From the NCBI RefSeq assembly GCF_030814415.1, contig NZ_JAUSVB010000001.1, positions 1,054,001-1,118,000 of the forward strand: a stretch of 64,000 nucleotides of DNA, read 5' to 3'. Shown here piece by piece: positions 14,776 to 24,353 of this stretch; within the stretch, counting starts at the first letter, position 1, and each line of letters opens with the position of its first letter. The notes under the pieces were generated by a model, which did not search any database, had not been told where the DNA came from, and was given only the letters and a program-made list of their open reading frames with translations. The DNA is from Cellulomonas humilata. Lineage in GTDB: Bacteria > Actinomycetota > Actinomycetes > Actinomycetales > Cellulomonadaceae. A program made the translations under genes and the position numbers.

Positions 14776-15467
14776 TCCTCGATCGCCGCGTCGAGCGAGC
14801 GCAGGTGCTGGCGGAAGGTCACTCCGTCGCGCTCGCGGGCGACCAGGTACTCGTCGAACCGGGTCTGCTCACGCAGCGTCGTCCCGGCCTGCATGCGCTC
14901 CGCCTGGCGCTCCTCGGTGTCCCGGATCCGGGAGGCGACGACCGCCACCTCCGCCGCCCGCTCGACCGGCAGGAACACGACGCCGTCGTCGTCGGCGAGC
15001 ACGACGTCGTCTCCGGTGACGATGTGCGGGCCGCACCAGGCCCAGGCCAGCGCGTCGGCCGCCTGCGGGTCCAGGCGCTCAGGTCCGTCGGGGTAGGCGC
15101 CCAGGCTGAGGACCGGCAGGCCGATGGTGCGCAGCTGTGCGGTGTCGCGGTGCAGCCCCCAGATGACGATCCCGACCAGGCCGGCGCGCGCGACCTCGAG
15201 CGCGACGAGGTCGCCGACGCAGGCCTCGTCGGTGCGGCCCTCGTTGTCCACGACGAGCACGTCGCCGGGCGCGGCATGCCCGAGGGCCTCGAGGAACACG
15301 TCGACGCTGCCGACGTGCCGCACCGGCCGGGCCCGCCCGACGACGTGGATGCCCGCCCAGACCGGGCGCAGCGTCGGCGGGGCGCACCGGACGGTGATGC
15401 CGAGCCGCAGGCACGCGTCGGCGACGTGCGCGGTGGTCAGGTCCTGGAACAGTGCCGGTGCGTCCAT
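14772..15467 (-). CDS. RraA-like / HMG-CHA aldolase-type protein
   Basis: This 231-residue protein has the RraA fold: 'TAHVADACLRLGI' near the N-terminus, 'GDVLVVDNEGRTDEACVGDL' in the middle and 'GLVGIVIWGLHRDTAQLRTI' containing the usual G-x-x-R/D site, followed by 'VVLADDDGVVFLP'. Members include 4-hydroxy-4-methyl-2-oxoglutarate aldolase and the RNase E regulator; the active-site Arg/Asp pair ('HRDTA') is compatible with an aldolase or decarboxylase. ATG 15467 was chosen over longer frames. It sits between LysE and thioesterase genes on one strand. Confidence 0.8.
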   Translation of the reverse strand: MDAPALFQDLTTAHVADACLRLGITVRCAPPTLRPVWAGIHVVGRARPVRHVGSVDVFLEALGHAAPGDVLVVDNEGRTDEACVGDLVALEVARAGLVGIVIWGLHRDTAQLRTIGLPVLSLGAYPDGPERLDPQAADALAWAWCGPHIVTGDDVVLADDDGVVFLPVERAAEVAVVASRIRDTEERQAERMQAGTTLREQTRFDEYLVARERDGVTFRQHLRSLDAAIEE

Positions 15468-15484
15468 GTGCGCATCTTCGCGGG

Positions 15485-16099
15485 TCAGACGAGGGCCTGC
15501 TCGACGATGAGTGCGACGCCGAGCCCGGTCATCACCGCCGCCGACGTGCGCGACACGATGCGGGCGGCCGCCGGGCGCGCGGACAGGACGCGCTGCGCGG
15601 CCATGGCGACGGTGAGGTAGACGACCGCGCAGGTGGTCAGGTGGACCAGGCCGAGCAGCAGGATCTGGACCCAGACCGGCCACGGGGCGGACGTCGACGT
15701 GAACTGCGGCAGCAGCGCCAGGATCAGCAGGAGCACCTTCGGGTTCAGGCCGCTGACCCCGAACCCCTTCCACAGCCATCGCGCGCCCGACGCCTCCGCC
15801 ACGTCCTCGACGTGGGGCGACGCCGGCCGCGTGAACGTCATGAACCCGAGCCACAGCAGGTAGGCGCCGCCGACGAGGGTGAGCCCACCCAGGAGTCCGG
15901 GCGCTCCGGCGATCAGAGCGCCGACGCCGGCGGCCACCAGGAGGGTCGCGGCCAGGTGGCCCGCGAGCATCCCGCCCACGGCGGGGAGGGCGACACGTCC
16001 TCGCAGACCGGCGGTGATGGCGTAGGCCCAGTCGGAGCCCGGGGCGATCACGAACACGACGGAGACCGCCCAGAACCCGAGGACGTCGGACAAGTTCAT
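15485..16099 (-). CDS. LysE/RhtB family exporter
   Basis: The 204-residue protein has about six helices and the LysE opening 'FWAVSVVFVIAPGSDWAYAI', which contains the conserved PG(P/S)D stretch. The middle 'KGFGVSGLNPKVLLLILALL' is the second family signature ('NPK'). LysE proteins export amino acids or related small molecules by proton antiport. It is divergent from an Lrp-type regulator at 16182, the classical arrangement for an amino-acid-inducible exporter, and heads an operon with the RraA-like and thioesterase genes. Confidence 0.88.
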   Translation of the reverse strand: MNLSDVLGFWAVSVVFVIAPGSDWAYAITAGLRGRVALPAVGGMLAGHLAATLLVAAGVGALIAGAPGLLGGLTLVGGAYLLWLGFMTFTRPASPHVEDVAEASGARWLWKGFGVSGLNPKVLLLILALLPQFTSTSAPWPVWVQILLLGLVHLTTCAVVYLTVAMAAQRVLSARPAAARIVSRTSAAVMTGLGVALIVEQALV

Positions 16100-16181
16100 G
16101 CGGGGAAGGCTATGGCGGAACGGGCGGAAGGTGGTTCCGACTTCTTCGCGGCACGACGGCGAACGTGGAAGGATCTACCCC

Positions 16182-16634
16182 ATGGACGCGATCGACCGAC
16201 AGATCCTTGCCGAACTCCAACGGGACGGCCGCCAGACGCTCACCGACCTCGCGGAACGCGTCCAGCTGAGCGTGTCCCCGTGCCACCGCCGGCTGCGTGC
16301 CCTGGAGCAGTCCGGCGTCATCACCGGCTATCACGCGCGGATCGCCCCGGCGGCGCTCGGCCTGACGTTCGAGGCGCTCGTCTTCGTCACCATGCGTGAA
16401 GCCACCCGCACGTCCATCGAGACGTTCGAGACGGCCGTCGCCGAGATCCCGAACGTCCTGCTGGCCCAGCGCCTCTTCGGGGACCCTGACTACCTGCTCC
16501 GCGTCGTCACGCGGGACCTGAGCGACTACCAGCGTGTCTACGACGAGCAGCTCTCCGGCCTGCCCGGGGTCCAGCGGGTCAGCTCCACGCTCGTCATGCG
16601 CTCCGTCGTCGAGGACCGCCCGCTGCCGCTGTAG
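16182..16634 (+). CDS. Lrp/AsnC family transcriptional regulator
   Basis: The 150-residue protein starts 'MDAIDRQILAELQRDGRQTL', then the HTH 'TDLAERVQLSVSPCHRRLRA' and a full RAM domain ('NVLLAQRLFGDPDYLLRVVT'). A clear GGAAGGA ribosome-binding site lies upstream of ATG 16182. It is divergent from the LysE exporter operon and probably activates it when its amino-acid ligand builds up. The 'SVSPCHRR' recognition helix is typical of Lrp regulators of LysE exporters. Confidence 0.9.
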   Translation: MDAIDRQILAELQRDGRQTLTDLAERVQLSVSPCHRRLRALEQSGVITGYHARIAPAALGLTFEALVFVTMREATRTSIETFETAVAEIPNVLLAQRLFGDPDYLLRVVTRDLSDYQRVYDEQLSGLPGVQRVSSTLVMRSVVEDRPLPL

Positions 16635-16748
16635 GCGCGCCACCACGCCGCCGCCGATCAGGTGAGACGTGGGCACCGTGCATCGCTCGGTGGGCGCCGA
16701 TCGCTACGGTCGGTCCCTCCTGATGCGGTGACGACCGAAAGGGTGCAG

Positions 16749-17374
16749 GTGAACACGCAGGGCGAGGGTGGTGGACCGTACCTCCGCGAACCGGCGCTGT
16801 TCGGTGGTGTGGTGGTCCAGTCCGGCCGGCCGTCGGACGAGGCGGTGGTCGCCGTGCTGCGCGACGCGCGAGGATGCCGGTCGCCGTCCCGCACGGCAGA
16901 GGGGACGGGGGCGGTCTGGTGGTCGGGCTCTCGATGCACCGCTGGGCCATGTACGGCGGAGGCGAGGACCTGGTCCGGGTCGCGGACGCGATGACGCCGT
17001 GGCTGCTGGGTGCGGCGGACCGGCTCGGCGCCGACACCGGGTACGCGACGCTGGGTCGCCTCACTGCCGAGGACAGCCAGAGTCCGTGGGAGCGGGCGAC
17101 CCATTGCCTGCCAGCGCTGCGGGACGTGACCCGGACGCTCTGGGGTTACGGCTGGGGCACGCTGCTGTCACCGGTGCACGTCGGGGCCGTCGGCGGACGC
17201 GCCGTCCTCGAGACGCTCCGGGACGTCCTGCCCGCCCTGCGGCTTCGCGACGCAGGCGGTGGCCGCACGTGGCTGACTCTCGGAGAGGATCCGGCCACCG
17301 TGCGCGGGGAGGACGTCCGAGCGCTGCGTGCGGTTCTCGCGCCGGCACTCCCGCGAGGGACGCAGACCGTGTAG
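16749..17374 (+). pseudogene. Frameshifted gene of unknown function
   Basis: GTG 16749 is preceded by a good GAAAGGG site and encodes 'YLREPALFGGVVVQSGRPSD' and 'EAVVAVLRDAR'. From about 16865 the coding signal moves to a different frame, where 'MPVAVPHGRGDGGGLVVGLS', 'LWGYGWGTLLSPVHVGAVGG' and the C-terminus follow to 17374. The original frame runs on as a typical out-of-frame shadow to 16994. One base lost or gained near 16860-16875 would join the two parts into a protein of about 208 residues. The W-rich middle and the 'LSPVHV' segment resemble type VI immunity-like DUF3396 proteins only loosely. Alternatives are a sequencing error or a short coupled downstream gene at 16874. Confidence 0.5.
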
Positions 17375-17414
17375 GAGTTCGAACGCACCGGGGAGCCGGA
17401 CGAGGACCTCGTCG

Positions 17415-19303
<1,889 letters not shown>

Positions 19304-19333
19304 GCCATCGACCGTACGACCGCTCCCGCCGAC

Positions 19334-19639
19334 GTGGGAGGTCCTGCCAGTACCTGTGACCGGTTCGCGCCCGGCGCCCGCACGTTCTGGCACTCGCACG
19401 CCGTCGGTCAGTCGCTGCGGGTCACGCAGGGTGTGGCCCGGGTATGCACCCGGGACGGCGTCGTCGTGGAGGTCCGGCCAGGCCAGACCCTGTGGTGCCC
19501 GCCCGGCGAGGAGCACTGGCACGGAGCGGGCCCCGATGGTTTCGTGGAGCACCTGGCGATGTGGGAGACCACCGACGCCCGCGACGGGTCGGAGACGACG
19601 TGGGCCGAGGCGGTCTCGGACGAGGAGGCCGACCGATGA
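19334..19639 (+). CDS. Cupin-domain protein, N-terminally shortened
   Basis: The 101-residue product is a single cupin barrel: 'FAPGARTFWHSHAVGQSLRV' carries the two metal His residues, and 'PGQTLWCPPGEEHWHGAGPD' the second motif with His. Relatives usually have about 30 more N-terminal residues and often a carboxymuconolactone decarboxylase partner. Here the open frame starts at GTG 19334, only 31 bases from the divergent regulator start, so the usual N-terminus is missing. The stop overlaps the DUF2255 start (ATGA). It may still fold, but 5' truncation is likely. Confidence 0.65.
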   Translation: MGGPASTCDRFAPGARTFWHSHAVGQSLRVTQGVARVCTRDGVVVEVRPGQTLWCPPGEEHWHGAGPDGFVEHLAMWETTDARDGSETTWAEAVSDEEADR

Positions 19640-20013
19640 GCGCGTGGACCAGTGACGCCCTGAGCAGGATCGGCTCGGCCGACGAGCTGCGGCTCTCGTC
19701 GTTCCGGCCCGACGGCACGCTGCGCCCCTACGTGATCATCTGGGTGGTGCGCGTCGGTGACGACGTCTACATCCGCTCCGCGTACGGCCCGGGCAACGGC
19801 TGGTTCCGCCGCGCCCAGGCCTCGGGCACCGGCAGGGTGAAGGTCCCCGGGCTGGAGCAGGACGTCACCTTCGTCGCCCCGGCGCCGGACGCGCACGCCG
19901 CGATCGACGCGGCGTACCACGCCAAGTACGACCGGTACGGGCCCGGGATCGTGAACACCGTCGTCGGGCCCGACGTCGTCGCCGTGACGCTCCGGCTCGT
20001 GCCTCAGGACTGA
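19636..20013 (+). CDS. DUF2255 family protein
   Basis: The 125-residue protein has a split-barrel look: 'LRLSSFRPDGTLRPYVIIWV', 'VRVGDDVYIRSAYGPGNGWF' and 'RRAQASGTGRVKV', which match DUF2255, a family related to flavin- or F420-binding PPOX barrels. No substrate is known. ATG 19636 overlaps the cupin stop, so both are translated together. Confidence 0.8.
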   Translation: MSAWTSDALSRIGSADELRLSSFRPDGTLRPYVIIWVVRVGDDVYIRSAYGPGNGWFRRAQASGTGRVKVPGLEQDVTFVAPAPDAHAAIDAAYHAKYDRYGPGIVNTVVGPDVVAVTLRLVPQD

Positions 20014-20043
20014 AGGTCAGTGGGGCCGTGGCACGATCGCCGG

Positions 20044-20439
20044 ATGACGGAGTCCCGGCACCTGAGCGTGTGCATCGACCGCCCGCTGTCCGAGGTGTAC
20101 GCGTTCGCCTCGGACCCGCAGAACCTGCCGCGGTGGGCGCCCGGTCTGGGCAGCGCGGTCGAGCGCGACGGGGACGGCTGGTTCGTCGAGACCTCGCAGG
20201 GCCGGGTCGGTCTGACGTTCGCCCCGCAGAACGAGTTCGGCGTCCTTGATCACGTGGTGCGGACGCCCTCCGGAGAGACGGTGTACGTGCCGCTGCGCGC
20301 GATCGCCGACGGCGACGGCTGCGAGGTGGTCTTCACGCTGCGCCGCGGGCCGGGGATGACGGACGCCGAGCTCGAACGGGACACCGCTCTGGTGACCGCC
20401 GACCTCGCGCAGCTCAAGCAGGTGGTCGAGGGGCGCTGA
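20044..20439 (+). CDS. SRPBCC-fold protein
   Basis: The 131-residue protein begins 'MTESRHLSVCIDRPLSEVYA' and continues 'FASDPQNLPRWAPGL', the first strand and helix of polyketide-cyclase/START-like proteins that hold hydrophobic ligands in a deep cavity. 'VYVPLRAIADGDGCEVVFTL' and the long C-terminal helix complete the fold. The ligand is unknown. It follows the cupin/DUF2255 pair by 30 bases and may share their transcript. Confidence 0.85.
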   Translation: MTESRHLSVCIDRPLSEVYAFASDPQNLPRWAPGLGSAVERDGDGWFVETSQGRVGLTFAPQNEFGVLDHVVRTPSGETVYVPLRAIADGDGCEVVFTLRRGPGMTDAELERDTALVTADLAQLKQVVEGR

Positions 20440-20443
20440 CCCC

Positions 20444-20845
20444 TCAGTCGCGCAGGACCGCCGCGATCGCGCTCACCTCGAGGAGCGCACCCGGCACACC
20501 CAGCGCGCTCACCACCGCGGCCGTGACCAGCGGCGGTGCTCCGGGGCCGGCGAGCCGGGGTCCGATCGCGCCGTAGGCCGCACCGAGGTCCGCCCCCTCC
20601 GCGATGAACACCGTCCACTGCACGACGTCGGCCAGCGTGGCACCCGCCGCCTCGAGCGCGGTGCTCACGTTGTCGATCGTCCGGACCGACTGCTCCGCGA
20701 CGTCGTCGGACACGACCTTGCCGGACTCGTCGACGCCGTTCTGTCCGCCGACGTAGATGGTCGTCGCGCCCGCGGGCACGACGGCGACATGGCTGAACGC
20801 CGGGCTCCGCACGAGCCCGGCCGGTTGCAGACGTGTGATCTCCAT
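20444..20845 (-). CDS. RidA family protein
   Basis: The 133-residue protein has the YjgF/RidA fold: 'VPAGATTIYVGGQNGVDESG', 'SVRTIDNVSTALEAAGATLA', 'DVVQWTVFIAEGADL' and a C-terminal 'LLEVSAIAAV' with the usual Glu. RidA proteins deaminate reactive enamine/imine intermediates of amino-acid metabolism. The strand that normally supplies the catalytic Arg is less clear here, so deaminase activity is not assured. It is convergent with the SRPBCC gene, with four bases between. Confidence 0.85.
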   Translation of the reverse strand: MEITRLQPAGLVRSPAFSHVAVVPAGATTIYVGGQNGVDESGKVVSDDVAEQSVRTIDNVSTALEAAGATLADVVQWTVFIAEGADLGAAYGAIGPRLAGPGAPPLVTAAVVSALGVPGALLEVSAIAAVLRD

Positions 20846-20882
20846 GCAGTCCACGGTTCCACAGGCCGCTGACACCCGCGTG

Positions 20883-21458
20883 TCACCGAATGACGTCGTA
20901 GTACAGGTGCGCCGCGTTGCGCGTGACGACCGTCGCGGCCTCGTCGAGCCGCAGATTGACGCGCGAACCCTCGAACAGCGGGGTGCCGGCACCGAGCAGC
21001 AGGGGCGCGACGTGCAGGTGCAGCTTGTCGACGACACCGTCGCGCAGCGCCGATCCGCCGAGCTCGCCGCCTCCCATGATGAACACGTCCTTGTCGCCCG
21101 CGGCGGCCGCCGCCTGGTCGAGGGCGTCGCGCAGCCCCGTCGTGACGATCGTCATCCGGTCGGTGAGCCGCACGTGCTCGGGCGCCTGGTGGGTGACGAC
21201 GAAGCACGGCGGCGGGACGTCGCCCTGGTCGGCTCCGTAGTGCATGTCCTCGTTCCAGCCGTCCGGCCCGTCGACATCGTCGAACGTGTGGCGGCCCATG
21301 ACGACCGCCCCCGTGGCGGCGGTGAGGGTGGCGAGCTGCTCGACGTCCTGCGCGGTGCGTCCGTCGCCGACAGCCCACTCGTGCAGGGCCTGCACCCCGT
21401 CGTCGGTTCCCGTCACGAAGCCGTCGAGGGAGATGGTGATGTCGAGGATCACGGCCAT
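20883..21458 (-). CDS. Dihydrofolate reductase family (RibD C-terminal-like) protein
   Basis: The 191-residue protein has 'DITISLDGFVTGTDDG' at the N-terminus, 'ATGAVVMGRHTFDDV' for cofactor binding and 'KDVFIMGGGELGGSALRDGV' near the C-terminal NADPH site, matching the RibD-like branch of the DHFR fold common in actinobacteria. These proteins are thought to be NADPH-dependent reductases of unknown substrates. Its ATG (21458) overlaps, on the other strand, the first Met of the truncated VOC gene, which suggests that its insertion removed the VOC 5' half. Confidence 0.88.
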   Translation of the reverse strand: MAVILDITISLDGFVTGTDDGVQALHEWAVGDGRTAQDVEQLATLTAATGAVVMGRHTFDDVDGPDGWNEDMHYGADQGDVPPPCFVVTHQAPEHVRLTDRMTIVTTGLRDALDQAAAAAGDKDVFIMGGGELGGSALRDGVVDKLHLHVAPLLLGAGTPLFEGSRVNLRLDEAATVVTRNAAHLYYDVIR

Positions 21459-21903
21459 GTCGATCCACGATGCCACGCACGTGCCCGGTGCACCGATCGA
21501 GAAGCCCCGGGCAACCCTGTGGGGCGTCGGCGGCGTCGTGCAGGCACCGGACGGGACGATCTGGCAGGTGGTGACCCCGTCGAAGAAGGACACCGGTCCG
21601 GCGACGACGCACGTCGACCAGATCGTGCTGCTGCTCGGGGCCGACGACGTCGGGGCCAGCAAGCGGTTCTACGTCGACCACGGGCTGACGGTCGCGAAGA
21701 GCTTCGGCGAGTACGTCGAGTTCGACGCCGGCACCAGCCCGGTCACGCTCGGTCTGCTGAAGCGTCGGGCGCTGGCCAAGGACGCGGGGGTCCCGCCCGA
21801 GGGCACCGGGTCGCACCGGCTCACGATCGTCGGCGACGCCGGCGCGTTCGCGGACCCGGACGGGTTCGCGTGGGAGGTGATGTCGGTCGGGGCGGAGCAC
21901 TGA
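21457..21903 (+). pseudogene. 5'-truncated glyoxalase/VOC gene
   Basis: From ATG 21457 the frame gives 148 residues whose body, 'LWGVGGVVQAPDGTIWQVVT', 'VDQIVLLLGADDVGASKRFY' and 'DAGAFADPDGFAWEVM', matches the second half of a two-repeat VOC protein about 250 residues long. The N-terminal repeat is absent: the sequence ahead of about 21490 belongs to the divergent DHFR-family gene. The first roughly 15 residues from ATG 21457 do not look VOC-like. It is probably a remnant, although one VOC repeat could fold as a dimer. Confidence 0.6.
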
Positions 21904-21959
21904 GGGCATACTCGCCCGATGACGCGCGCGGCGACCCACCTGCCCGAGGTGTGCGCCGC

Positions 21960-23234
21960 GTGACGGGCTCGCTCCAGTTCGGGCCTCCGGCTCCCGATGG
22001 TCACAGGGTGCATCCCGCGCCCGACGACCTGCCGCGATCGCCCACCGGCCGCACGCCGCAGTGGGTCGTCGACGAGCGCGCGGGCGTCAGCCAGGAGCTG
22101 CCGGACCCCTATGTCGTCCCGCGTCGTCGGCGCAGGCCCGTGCTGGCCGTCGGTGTCGTCGCCCTCCTGGCCGCGGGAGCGTGGTGGTGGACGAGCGGTG
22201 CGCCGGCCCTGCCCGACGAGGTCGTCTCGTCGCTGACCGGTTTGGTGCAGCCGGCACCGGAGCCCCCGTCGGCCGAGGTCGTCGCGCTCGCGGACGCCGC
22301 CCACCTGTCCGACGAGGGCCGGGAGCTGCTCTACGGGACGCAGACGGAGATCCTCGGTGCGGACGCGTTCGCCGGGCGGTGCCGCGGCGTCGGGTCCACC
22401 CCGAGCGTGCGTGCCGACGGCGCGGTCGGCTGCTTCCTCGCCGAGTCGAACGCGATCGTCGTCTATGCACCGGCGGACGCGCGGCTGCGCGGGTTCGTCG
22501 TCGAGACCGTGGCGCACGAGACCCTGCACGCGGCCTGGAACGTCCTCGACCAAGCCGAGCAGACCCGGCTGGCCGGGCTGCTCGAGGCCGTGGTGGCCAC
22601 CCTCCCCGCGGACGACAAGATCCACGAGCAGATCGCCGGGTCCGTCGGCGGCCACGGCGAGAACCGGCCGACGGAGCTCTTCGCGTACGTCGGGACGCAG
22701 GTGTGGGCCGACGGTGGCCTGGACCCGCAGCTCGAGGCGGTCTACGCCCGCTTCGTCTCCGACCGGGCCGCGCTGGTCGCGGTGCACACCGGCTGGGTGG
22801 CGGTGCTCGACGAGATGGGTGCGGCGATCCAGGTCGCGTCGGACGCCCTCGTCGCCCAGGAGTACGCGAACGCCGACGCACGCGCGAGCGTCAACGGTGA
22901 CACGGCGTCCTTGGACTTCTACCGCGAGACGTTCGCGGCGAAGAGCGCGGAGGTCGCCTCGATGTCGGCGGCCCAGCGCCAGCGGCTGCGGCTCTCCTGG
23001 GAGTGGTGGGACGGCACCGTCCTGCCGATGGCGCCCGCGGACGAGACGCTCGCCGGCGCTGCCGCGCTGCTGGCCCGCGACGAGGTGGACCTGCCCGCTC
23101 GTTCCGCCGCCGTCGCGGCTGCTGAGGCGGCGGCCGCGGCGGAACGCGTCCGCGTCGAGGCGATGGTCGCGGACCTCAACGCCCTGCAGCAGGACCTGGA
23201 TCCGACCCCGTCGACACCCTCCGCACTCCCGTGA
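21960..23234 (+). CDS. Membrane-anchored putative metallopeptidase
   Basis: The 424-residue protein has a disordered Pro-rich N-terminus, a basic stop 'PRRRRRP', one transmembrane helix (residues about 60-78) and an extracellular domain. That domain contains 'VETVAHETLHAAWNVLD', an HExxH zinc motif with His186, Glu187 and His190, and further on 'HGENRPTELFAYVGTQ', whose Glu could be the third ligand. The last 60 residues are an Ala/Glu-rich helix ('AAAEAAAAAERVRVEAM'). It would cut peptides or proteins at the outer face, but no family name is recognised. GTG 21960 starts the protein; upstream sequence in frame is non-coding. Confidence 0.7.
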   Translation: MTGSLQFGPPAPDGHRVHPAPDDLPRSPTGRTPQWVVDERAGVSQELPDPYVVPRRRRRPVLAVGVVALLAAGAWWWTSGAPALPDEVVSSLTGLVQPAPEPPSAEVVALADAAHLSDEGRELLYGTQTEILGADAFAGRCRGVGSTPSVRADGAVGCFLAESNAIVVYAPADARLRGFVVETVAHETLHAAWNVLDQAEQTRLAGLLEAVVATLPADDKIHEQIAGSVGGHGENRPTELFAYVGTQVWADGGLDPQLEAVYARFVSDRAALVAVHTGWVAVLDEMGAAIQVASDALVAQEYANADARASVNGDTASLDFYRETFAAKSAEVASMSAAQRQRLRLSWEWWDGTVLPMAPADETLAGAAALLARDEVDLPARSAAVAAAEAAAAAERVRVEAMVADLNALQQDLDPTPSTPSALP

Positions 23235-23628
23235 CCCGACCGTCGGCACCGGTCTGGTAGCGGCCCTTCCTCAGGTCGAGGAGGGTCAGCACGGTGCCGA
23301 ACGGGTCGGCCACGCGAGCGACCCGACCGACGGGGATGTCGAACGGCGGATCGACGACGGTCCCGCCCGCGGCGACCACGTCGGTGACCGCCTGGTCCAC
23401 GGACGCGACGAGGAAGTCGACCTCCGTCTCCGGCCGCTCGAGCTGGAGCACCAGCTCCGCGCGGTCGCGTGAGAGCCGGACAGCGGCCGCCGTAGGGGTC
23501 CGCCACAGGAGCTCGTGCCCGAGCCGGTCGCGGTAGAAGGCCAGCGCCGCATCGAGGTCGAGGACCGGGATCTGCACACTGTCGACGCCCAGGATGAGGC
23601 CGTCGGGGCGACCTTCGTGCTCGCTCAT
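23176..23628 (-). CDS. VOC family protein
   Basis: The 150-residue protein is one VOC unit: 'VDSVQIPVLDLDAALAFYRD' and 'RLGHELLW', a ligand strand 'ELVLQLERPETEVDFLV', and the closing 'VADPFGTVLTLLDL'. VOC proteins include glyoxalases, dioxygenases and antibiotic-binding proteins; the metal-ligand pattern is incomplete (no clear second-motif His), so a binding rather than enzymatic role is possible. The last 59 bases overlap the convergent metallopeptidase gene. Confidence 0.82.
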   Translation of the reverse strand: MSEHEGRPDGLILGVDSVQIPVLDLDAALAFYRDRLGHELLWRTPTAAAVRLSRDRAELVLQLERPETEVDFLVASVDQAVTDVVAAGGTVVDPPFDIPVGRVARVADPFGTVLTLLDLRKGRYQTGADGRVTGVRRVSTGSDPGPAAGR

Positions 23629-23651
23629 CGGTCCACGATCCCGCACGCCGC

Positions 23652-24242
23652 TCAGCTCGGGTAGGGCACCGCCGCTCGTGCGGTCCGGAGCGCGTCCGCC
23701 CACCAGGACAGCTGCTCCAGGAGGGTCTTGGCGTAGACGGGCGCAGCCTCGTCGAGCGGGGAACCGTCCTCCCACCCGAGGTAGTAGTTCGGGAACGCGA
23801 GCCCGTCGCGGATCGTCACGGCATGGACCTCGGTGAACACGTTCTCCAGGTGCAGGACCGCGTGCCGGCCCCCGGCGGCACCGCCGTAGCTGACGAACGC
23901 GACGGGCTTGGCGGCCCACTGCGTGAAGTGCCAGTCGATGAGGGACTTCAGCGACGCGGGGTAGCTGTGGTTGTACTCGGGGGTGACCACGACGAACGCG
24001 TCGGCCTCCTCGAGCTGCGCGGTGACGGCACGCATGCCGTCGGGTCGGGGGTAGCCCGGCACCTTCGGTGACGCGTCGGGGAGGGCCAGCGGGAGGTCGA
24101 CGTCGGCCAGGTCGACCACGCGGACGTCGAACCCGCCGTGCTCACGGGCCCGGGCGGCGACCCAGTCGGTGACGACGGGACCGAACCGGCCCTCGCGGAC
24201 GCTGGCGGTGATGATGACCAGGGTGCTCGTGTTCTCGCTCAT
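23652..24242 (-). CDS. NADPH-dependent FMN reductase
   Basis: The 196-residue flavodoxin-like protein has 'LVIITASVREGRFGPVVTDW' (FMN phosphate loop), 'FVVVTPEYNHSYPASLKSLI' and 'DWHFTQWAAKPVAFVSYGGA', all hallmark segments of the SsuE/ChrR-type NAD(P)H:quinone or FMN reductase family. It likely reduces flavins or quinones in the cytosol. ATG 24242 is used; it is divergent from the HTH regulator at 24354, which may control it. Confidence 0.92.
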   Translation of the reverse strand: MSENTSTLVIITASVREGRFGPVVTDWVAARAREHGGFDVRVVDLADVDLPLALPDASPKVPGYPRPDGMRAVTAQLEEADAFVVVTPEYNHSYPASLKSLIDWHFTQWAAKPVAFVSYGGAAGGRHAVLHLENVFTEVHAVTIRDGLAFPNYYLGWEDGSPLDEAAPVYAKTLLEQLSWWADALRTARAAVPYPS

Positions 24243-24353
24243 GCCCACACCGTGCGCCGTCGTGACGGTCGCAACCAGGCCGGGTCCAGGCTGGCCCCAC
24301 GAGGGCCACGCTGAGCCCGTGACCCGGCCGGGCCCGGCTCGTAGGCTCGTCGC

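Noticed and set aside
21919..21963. 15-codon frame overlapping the GTG of the metallopeptidase gene
   Set aside because: It ends in a GTGA overlap that would allow coupling, but there is no site before its ATG and no Cys or repeated codons suggesting a leader.
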